64,000 nucleotides of DNA from Ferrimonas aestuarii. GTDB lineage: Bacteria; Pseudomonadota; Gammaproteobacteria; Enterobacterales; Shewanellaceae. The position numbers were made by a program, and so were the translations under genes. Position 1 is the first letter of the stretch, and every line of letters starts with the position of its first letter. The DNA lies in NCBI RefSeq assembly GCF_005116665.1, contig NZ_SWCJ01000022.1, forward strand, positions 1 to 64,000. Direction: 5' to 3'. Shown in pieces: positions 25,696-35,800 of this stretch. The notes below the pieces were generated by a model, which saw nothing but the letters and a program-made list of their open reading frames with translations, was not told where the DNA came from and made no database searches.

Positions 25696-25768
25696 AATAG
25701 GTACTCGGTTTATGTGCCTGAGGCTCAGGAGAGGGATTCTACCCGAGCCTAGGCCGAATACCAAAGTA

Positions 25769-26203
25769 TCAGTCGACGTAGAACTTCTGTTTAAAGCTCA
25801 GTTTGGTGGAGAGATCTTTGCCGTTGGAGACGGTGAGGTTAAAGGTGAAGGTCTCTTCGTTGCGATGGTCGAGCTCTGCAAAGTAGTAGATGGCATCCCC
25901 TTCACGGATCTCTTTAAAATCCAGTGTCTTTTGGTTACCAATTAGGTTTTGAGCATAGCCGGTAATGGTCACAGGAATGGCCATGGCATCGGGATCCCGA
26001 GTGTCATTAACGCTGACATTCACCAAGCCGATGTAGCGGCTTCGGGTCAGGCCATAGTTTTTGGCGATCTCAGGAGTTAGAAAGGTGCTGCCAAAGGAGA
26101 CGTAGTGGATGGCGTAATCGCCCACCGTCACCTTTTGCTCGGCCATTGCGGGGAAAACCAGCATGAGAGACAGGGCCAAAATGGCGCCTAAACGTGTAAA
26201 CAT
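25769..26203 (-). CDS. DUF4426 family exported protein
   Basis: The 144-residue protein has a signal peptide (about 1-21) followed by a beta-rich domain with YAIHYVSFGSTFLTPEIA and LVNVSVND. This matches the DUF4426 family found between yggU and rdgB in gammaproteobacteria. The function is unknown; the fold is probably immunoglobulin-like and periplasmic. Confidence 0.88.
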   Translation of the reverse strand: MFTRLGAILALSLMLVFPAMAEQKVTVGDYAIHYVSFGSTFLTPEIAKNYGLTRSRYIGLVNVSVNDTRDPDAMAIPVTITGYAQNLIGNQKTLDFKEIREGDAIYYFAELDHRNEETFTFNLTVSNGKDLSTKLSFKQKFYVD

Positions 26204-26253
26204 AATCAGCTCCTTGCGGTGGCGAAGCCTCCGATTTGGAGGCTGCCTTGTAC

Positions 26254-26553
26254 TTATAATAGACGTTCTATGACGTCTGGCACCTGCCTTGGTGCCTCGA
26301 TGTGTATCTGTTTGTGGCGGCCAAGTTCGCCTTTCAAAATACTGACTTGCCCTTTGGCCACCTTAAACTGTTTTGCTAGAAATTTAGTCAAATGGGCATT
26401 GGCTTTGCCATCGACAGGCGGCGCAGTGATGGTGATCTTCAGCTCATCACCGTGAGTGCCAACAATCTGATCTCGACTCGCTTTAGGTTGAATGTAGAGG
26501 TTGAGCAGCAAGCCGTCGGCTTGCTGCGTCACTGGGCTCAAATGGCTCTCCAC
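26254..26553 (-). CDS. yggU: YggU family (DUF167) protein
   Basis: The 99-residue protein carries the DUF167 core: LYIQPKASRDQIVG, ITAPPVDGKANAHLTKFLAK and VSILKGELGRHKQIHI. The function is unknown. It overlaps the 3' end of yggT by 16 bases, so the two are translationally coupled. Confidence 0.95.
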   Translation of the reverse strand: MESHLSPVTQQADGLLLNLYIQPKASRDQIVGTHGDELKITITAPPVDGKANAHLTKFLAKQFKVAKGQVSILKGELGRHKQIHIEAPRQVPDVIERLL

Positions 26554-27083
26554 AATGGCAGCAGATCTCCCAGCGCCAGATTGATGAAGTTCATACCAAT
26601 CAGTACCACCATCAGCGACAGATCCAGACCGCCCATTACAGGAATGACGCGGCGAATTGGCGCGAGGAAAGGTTCAGTAAGTTGGTGGAACACGAATTCA
26701 ATGGGGTTTTGGCCTTGGCTAACCCAGCTCATGATGGCGCGAATGATCAGGATCCAAAACAGCAGGAAGCCCGCTTCTTTCACAACGGTGATGGCGGCCA
26801 AATAGAAGGAAAGTGGGTCAAAGGCGGCGCCGGTGATGGCACCCAAAACCAGCCATTTCGCCAGCGCCACTAGATACGCCAACACCAGACTGGCCAGATC
26901 CAGCTTGCCAATGGAGGGGATAACTCGGCGCATTGGCGACAAAATGGGGTGGGTCGCTTTGACGATAAATTGGCTAAATGGGTTGTAGAAATCGGCTCTG
27001 GCCCACTGCAGCCAGATGCGGAGCAGACAGACCATCAAATAGAGGTTGAACAGAGTTGAGACTAGATAGACGATTGATTGCAT
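26538..27083 (-). CDS. yggT: YggT family membrane protein
   Basis: The 181-residue protein has two YGGT repeats, each with a membrane helix and an amphipathic P-[IL]-R-R-V-I-P motif (SPMRRVIPSIG and APIRRVIPVMG). The family is linked to osmotic stress and membrane organisation, without an established mechanism. It lies between proC and yggU. Confidence 0.95.
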   Translation of the reverse strand: MQSIVYLVSTLFNLYLMVCLLRIWLQWARADFYNPFSQFIVKATHPILSPMRRVIPSIGKLDLASLVLAYLVALAKWLVLGAITGAAFDPLSFYLAAITVVKEAGFLLFWILIIRAIMSWVSQGQNPIEFVFHQLTEPFLAPIRRVIPVMGGLDLSLMVVLIGMNFINLALGDLLPLWRAI

Positions 27084-27104
27084 TAGCGTTCGGTCCGTAT
27101 CAAA

Positions 27105-27920
27105 TTAAAAAAGTTTGGCCATCTCTTGGGCGCGCTCAAAGGCGGCTTGCATAGCACCATCGACGGTCTGACGTAATCCCTGACTTTCAAAATGTTCAAT
27201 GGCTTTGGCGGTGGTTCCGCCTTTTGAGGTCACTCGTAGGCGTAGCTCCTCCAGTGACAACTCAGGATTCTGTTTTACCATGGCGGCGGCGCCAATGGCG
27301 GTTTGTTGAATTAGCTGTCTTGCCTGCTCTGGGCTAACACCTAGGCTGTCTACAGCACTTTGCTGCATCGCTTCCATCATCAGGAAGAAGTACGCTGGTG
27401 CGCTGCCGGCACAGGCGGTAACCTGATCGATGCCCACTTCCTCATCAAACCACGCGGTTTCACCAACAGAGCTCAGTAACTGCTGTGCCAGCTGCTTCTG
27501 CTCATCACTAACCCTTGCATTGGCATAGATGCCGGTCATGCCGAGCCCTAAAAGCGATGGCGTATTTGGCATGGCGCGAATCAGTTTGACTGGCTGACCA
27601 AGATACTCAGCGATGCGTTCACAGGTAACGCCAGCAGCAATGGAAACCAGCAAAGTATTGCTTAAGTCTAGGTGACTTAACTGTTTGCATACCTGCTCCA
27701 GCATCTGAGGTTTGACCGCCAATACCAGTAGATCCGATTGAGCCGCTTGTAGGTTGTCGGTGGTGACTTGGATGCCAAAGTCCTGTTTTAGGGAATCTAG
27801 CTTTGGCTGACTGGGGTTACTGGCGATGATGTTGGCCGCAGGATAGCCATTGGTGACTAGCCCACTAATGATGCTGCGGCTCATGTTGCCTGCGCCAATA
27901 AATCCGATGTTATTGCTCAC
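27105..27920 (-). CDS. proC: pyrroline-5-carboxylate reductase
   Basis: The 271-residue protein has the NADP-binding GFIGAGNM at residues 6-13 and the family segments VKLIRAMPNTPSLLG and GGTTAKAIEHFE. It catalyses the last step of proline synthesis. I chose the GTG at 27920, six bases after AAGGA; it overlaps the yggS stop by 11 bases. The ATG at 27953 lies deeper inside yggS and lacks a good ribosome-binding site. Confidence 0.96.
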   Translation of the reverse strand: MSNNIGFIGAGNMSRSIISGLVTNGYPAANIIASNPSQPKLDSLKQDFGIQVTTDNLQAAQSDLLVLAVKPQMLEQVCKQLSHLDLSNTLLVSIAAGVTCERIAEYLGQPVKLIRAMPNTPSLLGLGMTGIYANARVSDEQKQLAQQLLSSVGETAWFDEEVGIDQVTACAGSAPAYFFLMMEAMQQSAVDSLGVSPEQARQLIQQTAIGAAAMVKQNPELSLEELRLRVTSKGGTTAKAIEHFESQGLRQTVDGAMQAAFERAQEMAKLF

Positions 27921-28608
27921 GTTTATTCCTTGCCCCAAAAATGGCGGTGCCAATTCGCACCATGGTACTGCCTTGTTCTACGGCGACTTCCAGATCGCCG
28001 CTCATCCCCATAGACAGGGTGTCCACGCTGTCATACTGAGATTTTAGCTGATCGAACAGGGCTTTTACCTCAGAAAATTGTTGCTGTTGATGTTCTGGAT
28101 TATCAGTAGCTTGTGGAATAACCATCAAACCTCTAAGGGTCAGATGTGGCAACGCTGCCACCTGTTTAGCTAGGGGCAACAGCTCATTGGCGCTGACGCC
28201 AGACTTGGAGGCTTCTCCACTGATGTTGACCTGCAGGCACACATTTAACTCAGCCATTGAGTCTGGGCGCTGATTGGACAGGCGCTGGGCTACCTTTAGC
28301 CGTTCGACACTGTGTACCCAATCGAAGTGTTCGGCGATGGGACGGGTTTTGTTGGACTGAATTGGGCCGATAAAGTGCCACTGGATATTCAGATCACTTA
28401 ATTGCTGTTGCTTATCCAGTGCTTCTTGAAGATAGTTTTCGCCAAATTGAGTTTGGCCCGCTTCGAAGGCCAGACGCAGATCTGAGGCTGGCTTGGTTTT
28501 ACTGACGGCCAGCAACTGTACTGAGTCTAGCGGACGCTGGGCTTGCTTCTCAGCTTGGGTGATTCGAGCTTTCGCAGCATCGATCCGGTCTGCTATGGTT
28601 GTCATCAT
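27910..28608 (-). CDS. yggS: PLP-binding protein YggS/PLPBP
   Basis: The 232-residue protein is a fold-type III PLP protein with LLAVSKTKP (PLP lysine, about 36), FGENYLQEALDKQ and MSMGMSGDLEVAVEQGSTMVRIG. YggS keeps pyridoxal-phosphate and amino-acid pools in balance. It is divergent from pilT with 23 bases between the start codons, so promoters on both strands must overlap. Confidence 0.97.
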   Translation of the reverse strand: MMTTIADRIDAAKARITQAEKQAQRPLDSVQLLAVSKTKPASDLRLAFEAGQTQFGENYLQEALDKQQQLSDLNIQWHFIGPIQSNKTRPIAEHFDWVHSVERLKVAQRLSNQRPDSMAELNVCLQVNISGEASKSGVSANELLPLAKQVAALPHLTLRGLMVIPQATDNPEHQQQQFSEVKALFDQLKSQYDSVDTLSMGMSGDLEVAVEQGSTMVRIGTAIFGARNKREQ

Positions 28609-28631
28609 TATTGATCAGTTGGTTGTTAAAT

Positions 28632-29657
28632 ATGGATATTACTGAGCTTCTTGCGTTTAGTGTAAAACACAATGCCTCCGATCTGCACCTCTCTGCAGGG
28701 GAAGCACCGATTATCCGTGTGGATGGCGAAGTACGCCGCCTTAATGTGGATGCCTTAGGGCATGACACCATTCACGCCCTTATCTACGACATCATGAACG
28801 ATAAGCAGCGACGTGAATACGAAGAAAACCTCGAAGTGGATTTTTCATTTGAGATTCCCGATCTCGCTCGATTTAGGGTTAACGCCTTCAATCAGGGCCG
28901 CGGTGCCGCTGCGGTATTTCGTACCATTCCGTCAAAGGTATTGACCTTAGAGGAGCTGCAAGCTCCAGATATCTTTAAACAGATCGCCAGTTACCCTCGA
29001 GGTTTGGTGCTGGTAACGGGCCCCACTGGCTCAGGTAAGAGCACCACGCTGGCGGCGATGGTGGATTACATCAACGCCGAGCGCCGTGAGCACATCCTCA
29101 CGATTGAGGATCCTATTGAGTTCGTGCATCAGTCGAAAAATTGCTTGGTAAACCAGCGCGAAGTGCACCGCGACACCCACAGCTTCAGTAACGCGCTAAG
29201 AAGTGCCCTGCGTGAAGATCCCGATGTGATTCTGGTAGGGGAGATGCGGGATCTGGAAACCATTCGCCTGGCATTGACCGCGGCGGAGACCGGCCACCTG
29301 GTGTTTGGCACCGTGCATACCACCTCGGCTGCCAAAACCGTGGATCGCATTGTCGATGTGTTCCCCGCAGCAGAAAAAGGCATGGTAAGAACCATGTTAT
29401 CTGAGTCTTTGCAGGCGGTGATCTCGCAAACCCTAGTGAAAAAAACCGGTGGTGGCCGAGTGGCAGCCCACGAAATTATGTTGGGCACCCCAGCGATCCG
29501 AAACCTTATCCGCGAAGATAAGGTGGCGCAGATGTACTCGGCGATTCAAACCGGTGCCACCCACGGCATGCAAACGTTGGAGCAAAGTCTCACGCGCCTT
29601 GCCACATCCGGGCAGATCAGTCGTCAGGATATGATGGCCAAGCTTGGCACTAACTGA
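28632..29657 (+). CDS. pilT: type IV pilus retraction ATPase PilT
   Basis: The 341-residue secretion-ATPase family member has Walker A GPTGSGKST (about 131-139), the Asp box, Walker B ILVGEMRD and AETGHLVFGTVHT. It powers pilus retraction in twitching motility. The ATG at 28632 begins MDITELLAF, the conserved start. It is followed by pilU after 25 bases. Confidence 0.97.
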   Translation: MDITELLAFSVKHNASDLHLSAGEAPIIRVDGEVRRLNVDALGHDTIHALIYDIMNDKQRREYEENLEVDFSFEIPDLARFRVNAFNQGRGAAAVFRTIPSKVLTLEELQAPDIFKQIASYPRGLVLVTGPTGSGKSTTLAAMVDYINAERREHILTIEDPIEFVHQSKNCLVNQREVHRDTHSFSNALRSALREDPDVILVGEMRDLETIRLALTAAETGHLVFGTVHTTSAAKTVDRIVDVFPAAEKGMVRTMLSESLQAVISQTLVKKTGGGRVAAHEIMLGTPAIRNLIREDKVAQMYSAIQTGATHGMQTLEQSLTRLATSGQISRQDMMAKLGTN

Positions 29658-29682
29658 GTGTTCCCCTAAGGAGGCGATCAAC

Positions 29683-30795
29683 ATGGATATTACTGGGCTA
29701 CTCAAGCAGATGGTTGCGGCAGGGGGCAGTGACCTGTTCATCACCTGTGACTTTCCGGTGAGCGCTAAAATCGATGGCGTGCTGTCGCCTTTGAGCGAAT
29801 CCTCCCTCACACTGATTGAGGTCGAAGCGTTGCTGAAAGCGGTAATGAGCGACGAGGTGTGGCAGGAGTTTTGCGACCATCAAGAAGCTAATTTTGCCTA
29901 TGAGCTGGATGATGGCAGCCGCTTTCGGGTGTCTGCATTCTGGCAGCGAAAACTGCCGGGTATGGTGCTGCGCCGCATTCAAACGGAGATCCCCACACCA
30001 GAGGAACTTAAACTTCCCAAAGTGATGACTGACGTGGCCATGGCTAAACGTGGTTTGGTGTTGATGGTTGGTGCCACGGGTACCGGTAAGTCAACCTCAT
30101 TGGCGGCCATGGTCGGGCATCGAAATGCCAATCAGGCAGGCCACATCCTTACCATCGAGGATCCCATCGAGTTTGTGCACAAGCACAGACGCAGCATTGT
30201 GACGCAGCGAGAAGTGGGTCAAGACACCGAGTCGTTTGAATCCGCCCTAAAGAGCGCTCTGCGCCAAGCGCCGGATGTGATTTTGATTGGGGAGATTCGT
30301 ACTCCTGAAGCGATGGCATTTGCTTTGGCTTTCGCAGAGACGGGCCACTTGTGTATGGCAACGTTGCACGCCAGCAATGCCAATCAGGCGCTAGATCGTA
30401 TCTTGCACCTGATGCCAGAGCAGCAACACAGGCAGTTGCTGTTTGATCTGTCGTTGAATCTGAATGCCATCATTGCACAGCAGTTGGTGCCATCGAAGTC
30501 AGGAGAAGGTCGAGAGGCCGCGATCGAGGTGCTGCTTAACACTCCGCGAGTGTCGGGGCTTCTGGCTGACGGCAAACTGCATGAGCTCAAGGCCACCATG
30601 GCGGCCAGCAATGAGCAGGGGATGTGCACTTTCGACCAAGCCTTGTATGAGCTGTTTACAGCGGATCGCATCAGTGAGCAGGAAGCGCTGCATCATGCGG
30701 ATTCTGCGAACGATCTGCGACTGATGATCAAGCTTAAAAACAGCTCTTCGGTAACCACGGGCAGCCTAGACAAGGTGACCCTCTCATTGGATTGA
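29683..30795 (+). CDS. pilU: PilT-dependent retraction ATPase PilU
   Basis: The 370-residue protein has Walker A GATGTGKST, Walker B VILIGEIR and the His box AETGHLCMATLHA. It is a PilT paralogue acting with PilT. The ATG at 29683 lies after an AAGGAGG and begins MDITGLLKQM, parallel to pilT. A terminator follows at 30850-30879. Confidence 0.96.
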   Translation: MDITGLLKQMVAAGGSDLFITCDFPVSAKIDGVLSPLSESSLTLIEVEALLKAVMSDEVWQEFCDHQEANFAYELDDGSRFRVSAFWQRKLPGMVLRRIQTEIPTPEELKLPKVMTDVAMAKRGLVLMVGATGTGKSTSLAAMVGHRNANQAGHILTIEDPIEFVHKHRRSIVTQREVGQDTESFESALKSALRQAPDVILIGEIRTPEAMAFALAFAETGHLCMATLHASNANQALDRILHLMPEQQHRQLLFDLSLNLNAIIAQQLVPSKSGEGREAAIEVLLNTPRVSGLLADGKLHELKATMAASNEQGMCTFDQALYELFTADRISEQEALHHADSANDLRLMIKLKNSSSVTTGSLDKVTLSLD

Positions 30796-30849
30796 GATTA
30801 ATCAAACTGAGTGGCGAATTTAATCGCTGCGACTGAATTTGAGTAATTA

Positions 30850-30879
30850 AACCGAGACCAATGGTCTCGGTTTTCTTTT
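30850..30879 (+). terminator. Rho-independent terminator of pilTU
   Basis: CCGAGACC and GGTCTCGG form an 8-bp stem with an AAT loop, preceded by AA and followed by TTTTCTTTT. Confidence 0.85.
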
Positions 30880-30881
30880 AG

Positions 30882-30901
30882 AATTATCCAAATGGTTAAT
30901 T
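30882..30901. promoter_or_regulatory. candidate TetR operator before the efflux operon
   Basis: AATTATCC-AAAT-GGTTAATT is an inverted repeat matching at 7 of 8 positions per arm, 16 bases before the ATG of the TetR gene. It probably serves autorepression of the regulator-pump operon. Confidence 0.5.
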
Positions 30902-30917
30902 TTAGGGGTGCAGCGTC

Positions 30918-31559
30918 ATGGCAAACAATCGAGGCCGTCCATCAGGGCCTTCAACCGCACGCAGCCAATTGATTGAGGCGGCGAAACAGCTTTTTACCGC
31001 TTTGCATTACGATAAAGTCTCCACCCGTATGGTGGCGGAAAAAGCCGGAGTCAATGCGGCGATGATCCGCTACTACTTCAGCAATAAACAGGGCCTGTTT
31101 CGTACCATGCTGGAGGAGACCATGGCGCCGATGCTCGAGGCCATGACCCAAGCCAGAATTGGAGATGATTTTGAGTCTCAAGTTAACGTGCTGAGAACTT
31201 ACTATCGTGTGATGGGTCAGAACCCTGATTTTCCAAAACTTATTTATCGAATATTGACCCTTGAGCAAGACAGTCCACTGTTTTTGATGTTTATGGAGCG
31301 GGTGCAACAGGTGATAGGCAGTTCTGACTCAATGCTGTTTGACGCTCTAGAGCGTAAAGGTGAACTAAAGCCCGGCGTTGAAGCCGCCATCGCTAGAGTT
31401 AGCTTTTTTAGCCTGATGATCTTTCCATTCCTTGCTCCCCCACAGATGTTAGCGCTCCATGGCGCAAAGCTAGACCCTGACTTTCTCGACCGCTTAGCAG
31501 AGCACAATGTGGCGATGCTTAAAGCGGGCATGCTCGCAAACACCGGAGAACACAAATAA
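30918..31559 (+). CDS. TetR family regulator of the RND efflux operon
   Basis: The 213-residue protein has an N-terminal TetR helix-turn-helix (about 12-58, with VSTRMVAEKAGVNAAMIRYYFSNK) and a helical ligand domain. Its stop overlaps the membrane-fusion gene by one base (TAATG), so regulator and pump form one operon. A near-palindrome just upstream is its likely binding site. The inducing compound is not evident. Confidence 0.93.
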   Translation: MANNRGRPSGPSTARSQLIEAAKQLFTALHYDKVSTRMVAEKAGVNAAMIRYYFSNKQGLFRTMLEETMAPMLEAMTQARIGDDFESQVNVLRTYYRVMGQNPDFPKLIYRILTLEQDSPLFLMFMERVQQVIGSSDSMLFDALERKGELKPGVEAAIARVSFFSLMIFPFLAPPQMLALHGAKLDPDFLDRLAEHNVAMLKAGMLANTGEHK

Positions 31560-32896
31560 TGCCATCCTCTTCGACCCAAGCCTCCGGCATAACAGCAACA
31601 CTTAAGAACTATGGCAGGCGCCACCCTAGGCAGCTGGGAGCTGGTTTGCTTGCCATTGGTGTGATTATTTTGCTGCTGGCAATCAAATTGAAGCCGTCAG
31701 TGCCGGTACATCCGGGTGCTCAGGCCCCACGACTGGTGGAGGTGATGTCACTGACACAGGCTTCGGCTCAGCCTCAGATCACCGGCTATGGTCGTGCGGT
31801 ACCTAAGTTGGTTTGGCAAGCGCTGGCGGAAGTTAGCGGCGAGGTGGTATATCGCTTACCTACACTGGAGAAGGGGCGCTTTCTCAAAGCCGGTACCGAG
31901 CTGCTGCGTGTCGATCCTTTGGAGTATGAGCTGGCCTTGGCACAAGCTCAGGCGGATCTCAGTAGCGCCAAAACTCAGTTGGCTAGGCTGGAGCAGCAAA
32001 CGGCCAATACGGAGTTGACGCTAGAGATTGAAACCAGCCGTTTGGGGTTGGCGAAACAGGAACTAGAGCGTCAGAAGAAACTGCGTAAGCAGGGGCTGAC
32101 TTCACAATCCACATTGGACACGCAAAAGCAAAGCTATCTGTCGCAAACCAAGGTGGTGCAGGAGCTAGAAAACCAATTGACCTTGTTGCCCGATGACATC
32201 GAAGTGGCCAAAGCGACCATTCGCGTTAGCGAGGCTCGGGTGAAAGATGCCGAGCGAACGCTGGCGAAGACCAAAGTGGTGCTGCCGTTTGACGCCCGTA
32301 TTGCTGAGGTCAACATCGAGCAGGGGCAGGTGGTGAACCTGCAGCAGGTGATGGTGGAGGCTCACGGCTTGGAAATCACCGAAGTGGAAGCCCAGGTGGC
32401 CATTCACGATCTTGCCAAATTGATGCGAGGCCAGCGCAGCCAAGCGATGACCGGCGAGCTTCCCGATGTGTCTAAGTTAGCGCTGTTTGCTCAAGTGACG
32501 CTGCAAAGTGGCGATGTGAGCGTAAGCTGGCCAGCCAAGGTGACCCGCTTCAGTGATACCGTCAATCCAAATCAAGCCACCGTCGGCGTGATTCTTGAAG
32601 TTTCTCAGTCGCAAAATCCAGACAACCCGCCTTTGGTTAAAGGCATGTTTCTTGAAGCGACCTTAAAGGGTAAAGCCAGAGAGGCCTTTATGGTGCCGGA
32701 GCGTGCGCTGCGTGGCAGCAGCTTGTACACCATGACTGAGGACAACGAGCTGCGGATTATTCCAGTTACAGTGCTCTATCGCAGCGGCAACCTGGTGGCC
32801 ATTGCCGGTGCACTGGAGAGTGGCATGGCAGTGGTACTCAATGACCTGATTCCAGCGGTTGATGGCATGCCATTAAAAGTGGTGGAGGCCAATTGA
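31559..32896 (+). CDS. RND efflux periplasmic adaptor (membrane fusion protein)
   Basis: The 445-residue protein has an N-terminal membrane anchor (about 22-42), a biotinyl-lipoyl-like half (about 70-105), a long alpha-helical hairpin (about 115-225, with QADLSSAKTQLARLEQQT) and a beta-barrel domain. It links the RND pump to an outer-membrane channel; no such channel gene is in the operon, so a TolC-type protein encoded elsewhere is expected. Its stop overlaps the pump gene by one base. Confidence 0.93.
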   Translation: MPSSSTQASGITATLKNYGRRHPRQLGAGLLAIGVIILLLAIKLKPSVPVHPGAQAPRLVEVMSLTQASAQPQITGYGRAVPKLVWQALAEVSGEVVYRLPTLEKGRFLKAGTELLRVDPLEYELALAQAQADLSSAKTQLARLEQQTANTELTLEIETSRLGLAKQELERQKKLRKQGLTSQSTLDTQKQSYLSQTKVVQELENQLTLLPDDIEVAKATIRVSEARVKDAERTLAKTKVVLPFDARIAEVNIEQGQVVNLQQVMVEAHGLEITEVEAQVAIHDLAKLMRGQRSQAMTGELPDVSKLALFAQVTLQSGDVSVSWPAKVTRFSDTVNPNQATVGVILEVSQSQNPDNPPLVKGMFLEATLKGKAREAFMVPERALRGSSLYTMTEDNELRIIPVTVLYRSGNLVAIAGALESGMAVVLNDLIPAVDGMPLKVVEAN

Positions 32897-35800
32897 TGAT
32901 TGCGTTTTTTAGCCGCCACCCTACCGCCGCTAACTTACTGATGGCAGGCCTCCTGCTGGTGGGTATTCAGGCGTTGCCTCAGATTAAGCGGGAAACTTTC
33001 CCTGAGTTTGATCCCAACTACATCAGCGCCAGCATCGCCTATCCGGGAGCATCACCTTCTGAAGTGGAAGAGAGCCTGTGCTTGCGAATGGAAGATGCGG
33101 TTGATGGCATTGGCGACATCATCGAAACCAAGTGCCAGGCGCTGGAAGGCACCGCCAGCATGATTTTAAAGCTGGATGACAAAGCGGATTTGAGCCGCAA
33201 CCTGGTGGATGTCCAGACTCAGATTAACGCCATTAAAGACTTCCCTGCAGACATTGAACCACCGGTTGTGCAGCAGTTTGAGCGCATTGAACCGGTGATC
33301 GACATCGCCGTCAGTGCCGATATGAGCCAGCCAGCTTTGAAGGCGTATGCGGAAGACTTAAAGCGGCGCTTAAAACTGGATACCGGCGTGGCACTGGTGG
33401 AGATTAAGGGCTTTTCCGACCATCAGCTGCGCATTGAGCTCAATCAAGCGCGGGTGCGCCAACTTGGACTGTCGGTGGCAGACATCGCTAATCAGGTGAG
33501 CCAGCAGAACATTCAACTGCCCAGTGGGAGCATTGAGACTGAGCAGAAGAATCTGTTAATCCGTTTTGATCAGCGTCAGGTTACGCCCAAAGGGTTAGGG
33601 GAGCTGGTGGTTGCGTCGGACTCAAGTGGGGCGGTGGTGCGTTTGAAAGAGATTGCCACCATCACCGACCGTTTTGAGCTTGATGAAGCCAAGATTGAGT
33701 TTGATGGACACGCCGCGGCCATTTTGACCGTCAGTAAGAACAAAGCCGAAGATGCCCTGACCATCAAAGATGAGGTAGTGAGCTTCATTGAAGCGGAACG
33801 CCAGCGCTTGCCAGATACGGTAACACTAACGTTGACCAACGATTTCTCCTCGCTGCTGTGGGACCGATTGTCGATGATCATCGATAACGGCATCCAGGGC
33901 ATCATCTTGGTGTTTCTGGTGATGTGGCTGTTTTTCTCCCTGCGCTACTCCTTCTGGGTGGCGGCGGGACTGCCGGTGGCGTTTCTAGGTTCTATCTACC
34001 TGATGGGGCTATTTGGCATCTCCATCAACATCATGACGCTGGTGGCGCTGCTGATGGCCATTGGCATCATGATGGACGATGCCATTGTGTTGGCTGAGTC
34101 CATTGCGGCGCACTTGGATAGAGGAATGGAGCTCGATGATGCGGTGATTCAAGGGGTACAGAAGGTGATGCCAGGGGTGTTCTCCTCGTTTCTGACTACC
34201 ATCTGTATCTTTGGTGGCTTGCTGTTCCTTGATGGCCAGATGGGGGCGGTGCTGTCTGCCATTCCTGCGGTGTTGATTATGGTGCTTAGCCTGTCATTGA
34301 TTGAAGCCTTCCTAATCTTGCCTAATCACTTACGCCACTCGCTGCATAAGCGCCGAGATGAGACGCCGGATCCCAAGTTCAAGCGGGTGTTTCTGCAAAA
34401 ATTTGAGCAGTTTCGTAATGACACCTTGGTGCCCGCAGTTCGTACCGTGGTGCGTTGGCGCTACGCCTTTGTAGGTGGGGTGCTGGGCCTGCTATTGGCC
34501 AGCTTTGCGCTATTGGCGGGCGGTGCGGTGAAATTTATCGGCTTTCCAGATCTTGATGGCGATGTTGCCGAAGCGCGCCTGATATTGCCGCCAGGCTCAA
34601 CCTTGTCGCAAACCGAGGCGGTGGTGGCTCGAATTATCGATGCCGCCGAAACCGTTGGAGCGGAATTTACTCAAGACCTAGAAGATGGTCAGCCGCTGGT
34701 TGAACACATTACGGTGCATTACAACAGCAACGCCGATGCCGGTGAAAGTGGCCCTCACGTGGCAACTGTGCGCTTGGATCTGTTGTCGGCAGAGGTGCGT
34801 GAAACCCGCATGGATGATTTTCTCTACCGTTGGCGTGAACAGAGCGGCGAGATGGCAATGCCGCTGGCGCTCTCATTTCAGCAGCCAGCGATGGGACCCG
34901 GAGGTCGCGACCTTGAGCTTCGCATTCAAGGGGATGATCTGGATGAGCTAAAGCAGGTGTCGGTGGCGATTCAGCAGTATCTGGCTCAGTTTGATGGCAT
35001 TACCGGTTTGCTTGATGACATGCGCCCGGGTAAAGAGGAGATCAAGGTTAGTTTGCGCAGTGGTGCCGAGAGTTTTGGGGTGACAGGGAATCAGATCGCC
35101 TCTCAGCTGCGTGCGGCATTCTTTGGGCAAAATGCCGATATCGTGCAGGTGGGGCCGGAGAACATCGAGATTCAGGTTCGCCTTGATAAACGTCAAGCTG
35201 GTGATATTGATGCTCTGAGTCGCTTCCCCATTGTTATGGCCGATGGCAGCCAAATTCCTCTGGCGTCGGTGGCGCAAATTGAGTTCCAGCGCTCCTTCGT
35301 TCGCATTCAGCGCATCAACGGCCTGCGCACTATTACGGTAATGGGTAACGTCGACAACCAGAGAGCCAATACCGCCGAAGTACTGGCCCAGTTCAATCGT
35401 GAATACTGGCCAACACTCAAGCAGCAGTTTCCTGGGGTGCGTCTAGTGGTGGAGGGCGCCTCTAAAGACAGCGCAGAAACCGCAGATTCCATGAAGCGCA
35501 GTTTTATCATCGGTATGTTTGGCATCTTTGCCATCTTGAGCTTCCAGTTCCGCAGTTATCAAGAGCCGTTGGTGGTGATGTCTGCCATTCCTTTGGCGTT
35601 GATCGGGGTGATTTGGGGTCACCTATTGTTGGGCAAAGATCTGTCGATGCCATCGATGTTGGGCTTTGTTTCCTTGGCTGGGGTCGTGGTCAACGACTCG
35701 ATTCTGCTAGTTCAGTACATCCGTCATCACCTTAAATTGGGAGAGCCGATATTAGAGGCGGTGGTTCAGGCCAGTCGAGAGCGTTTCCGGGCGGTGTTTT

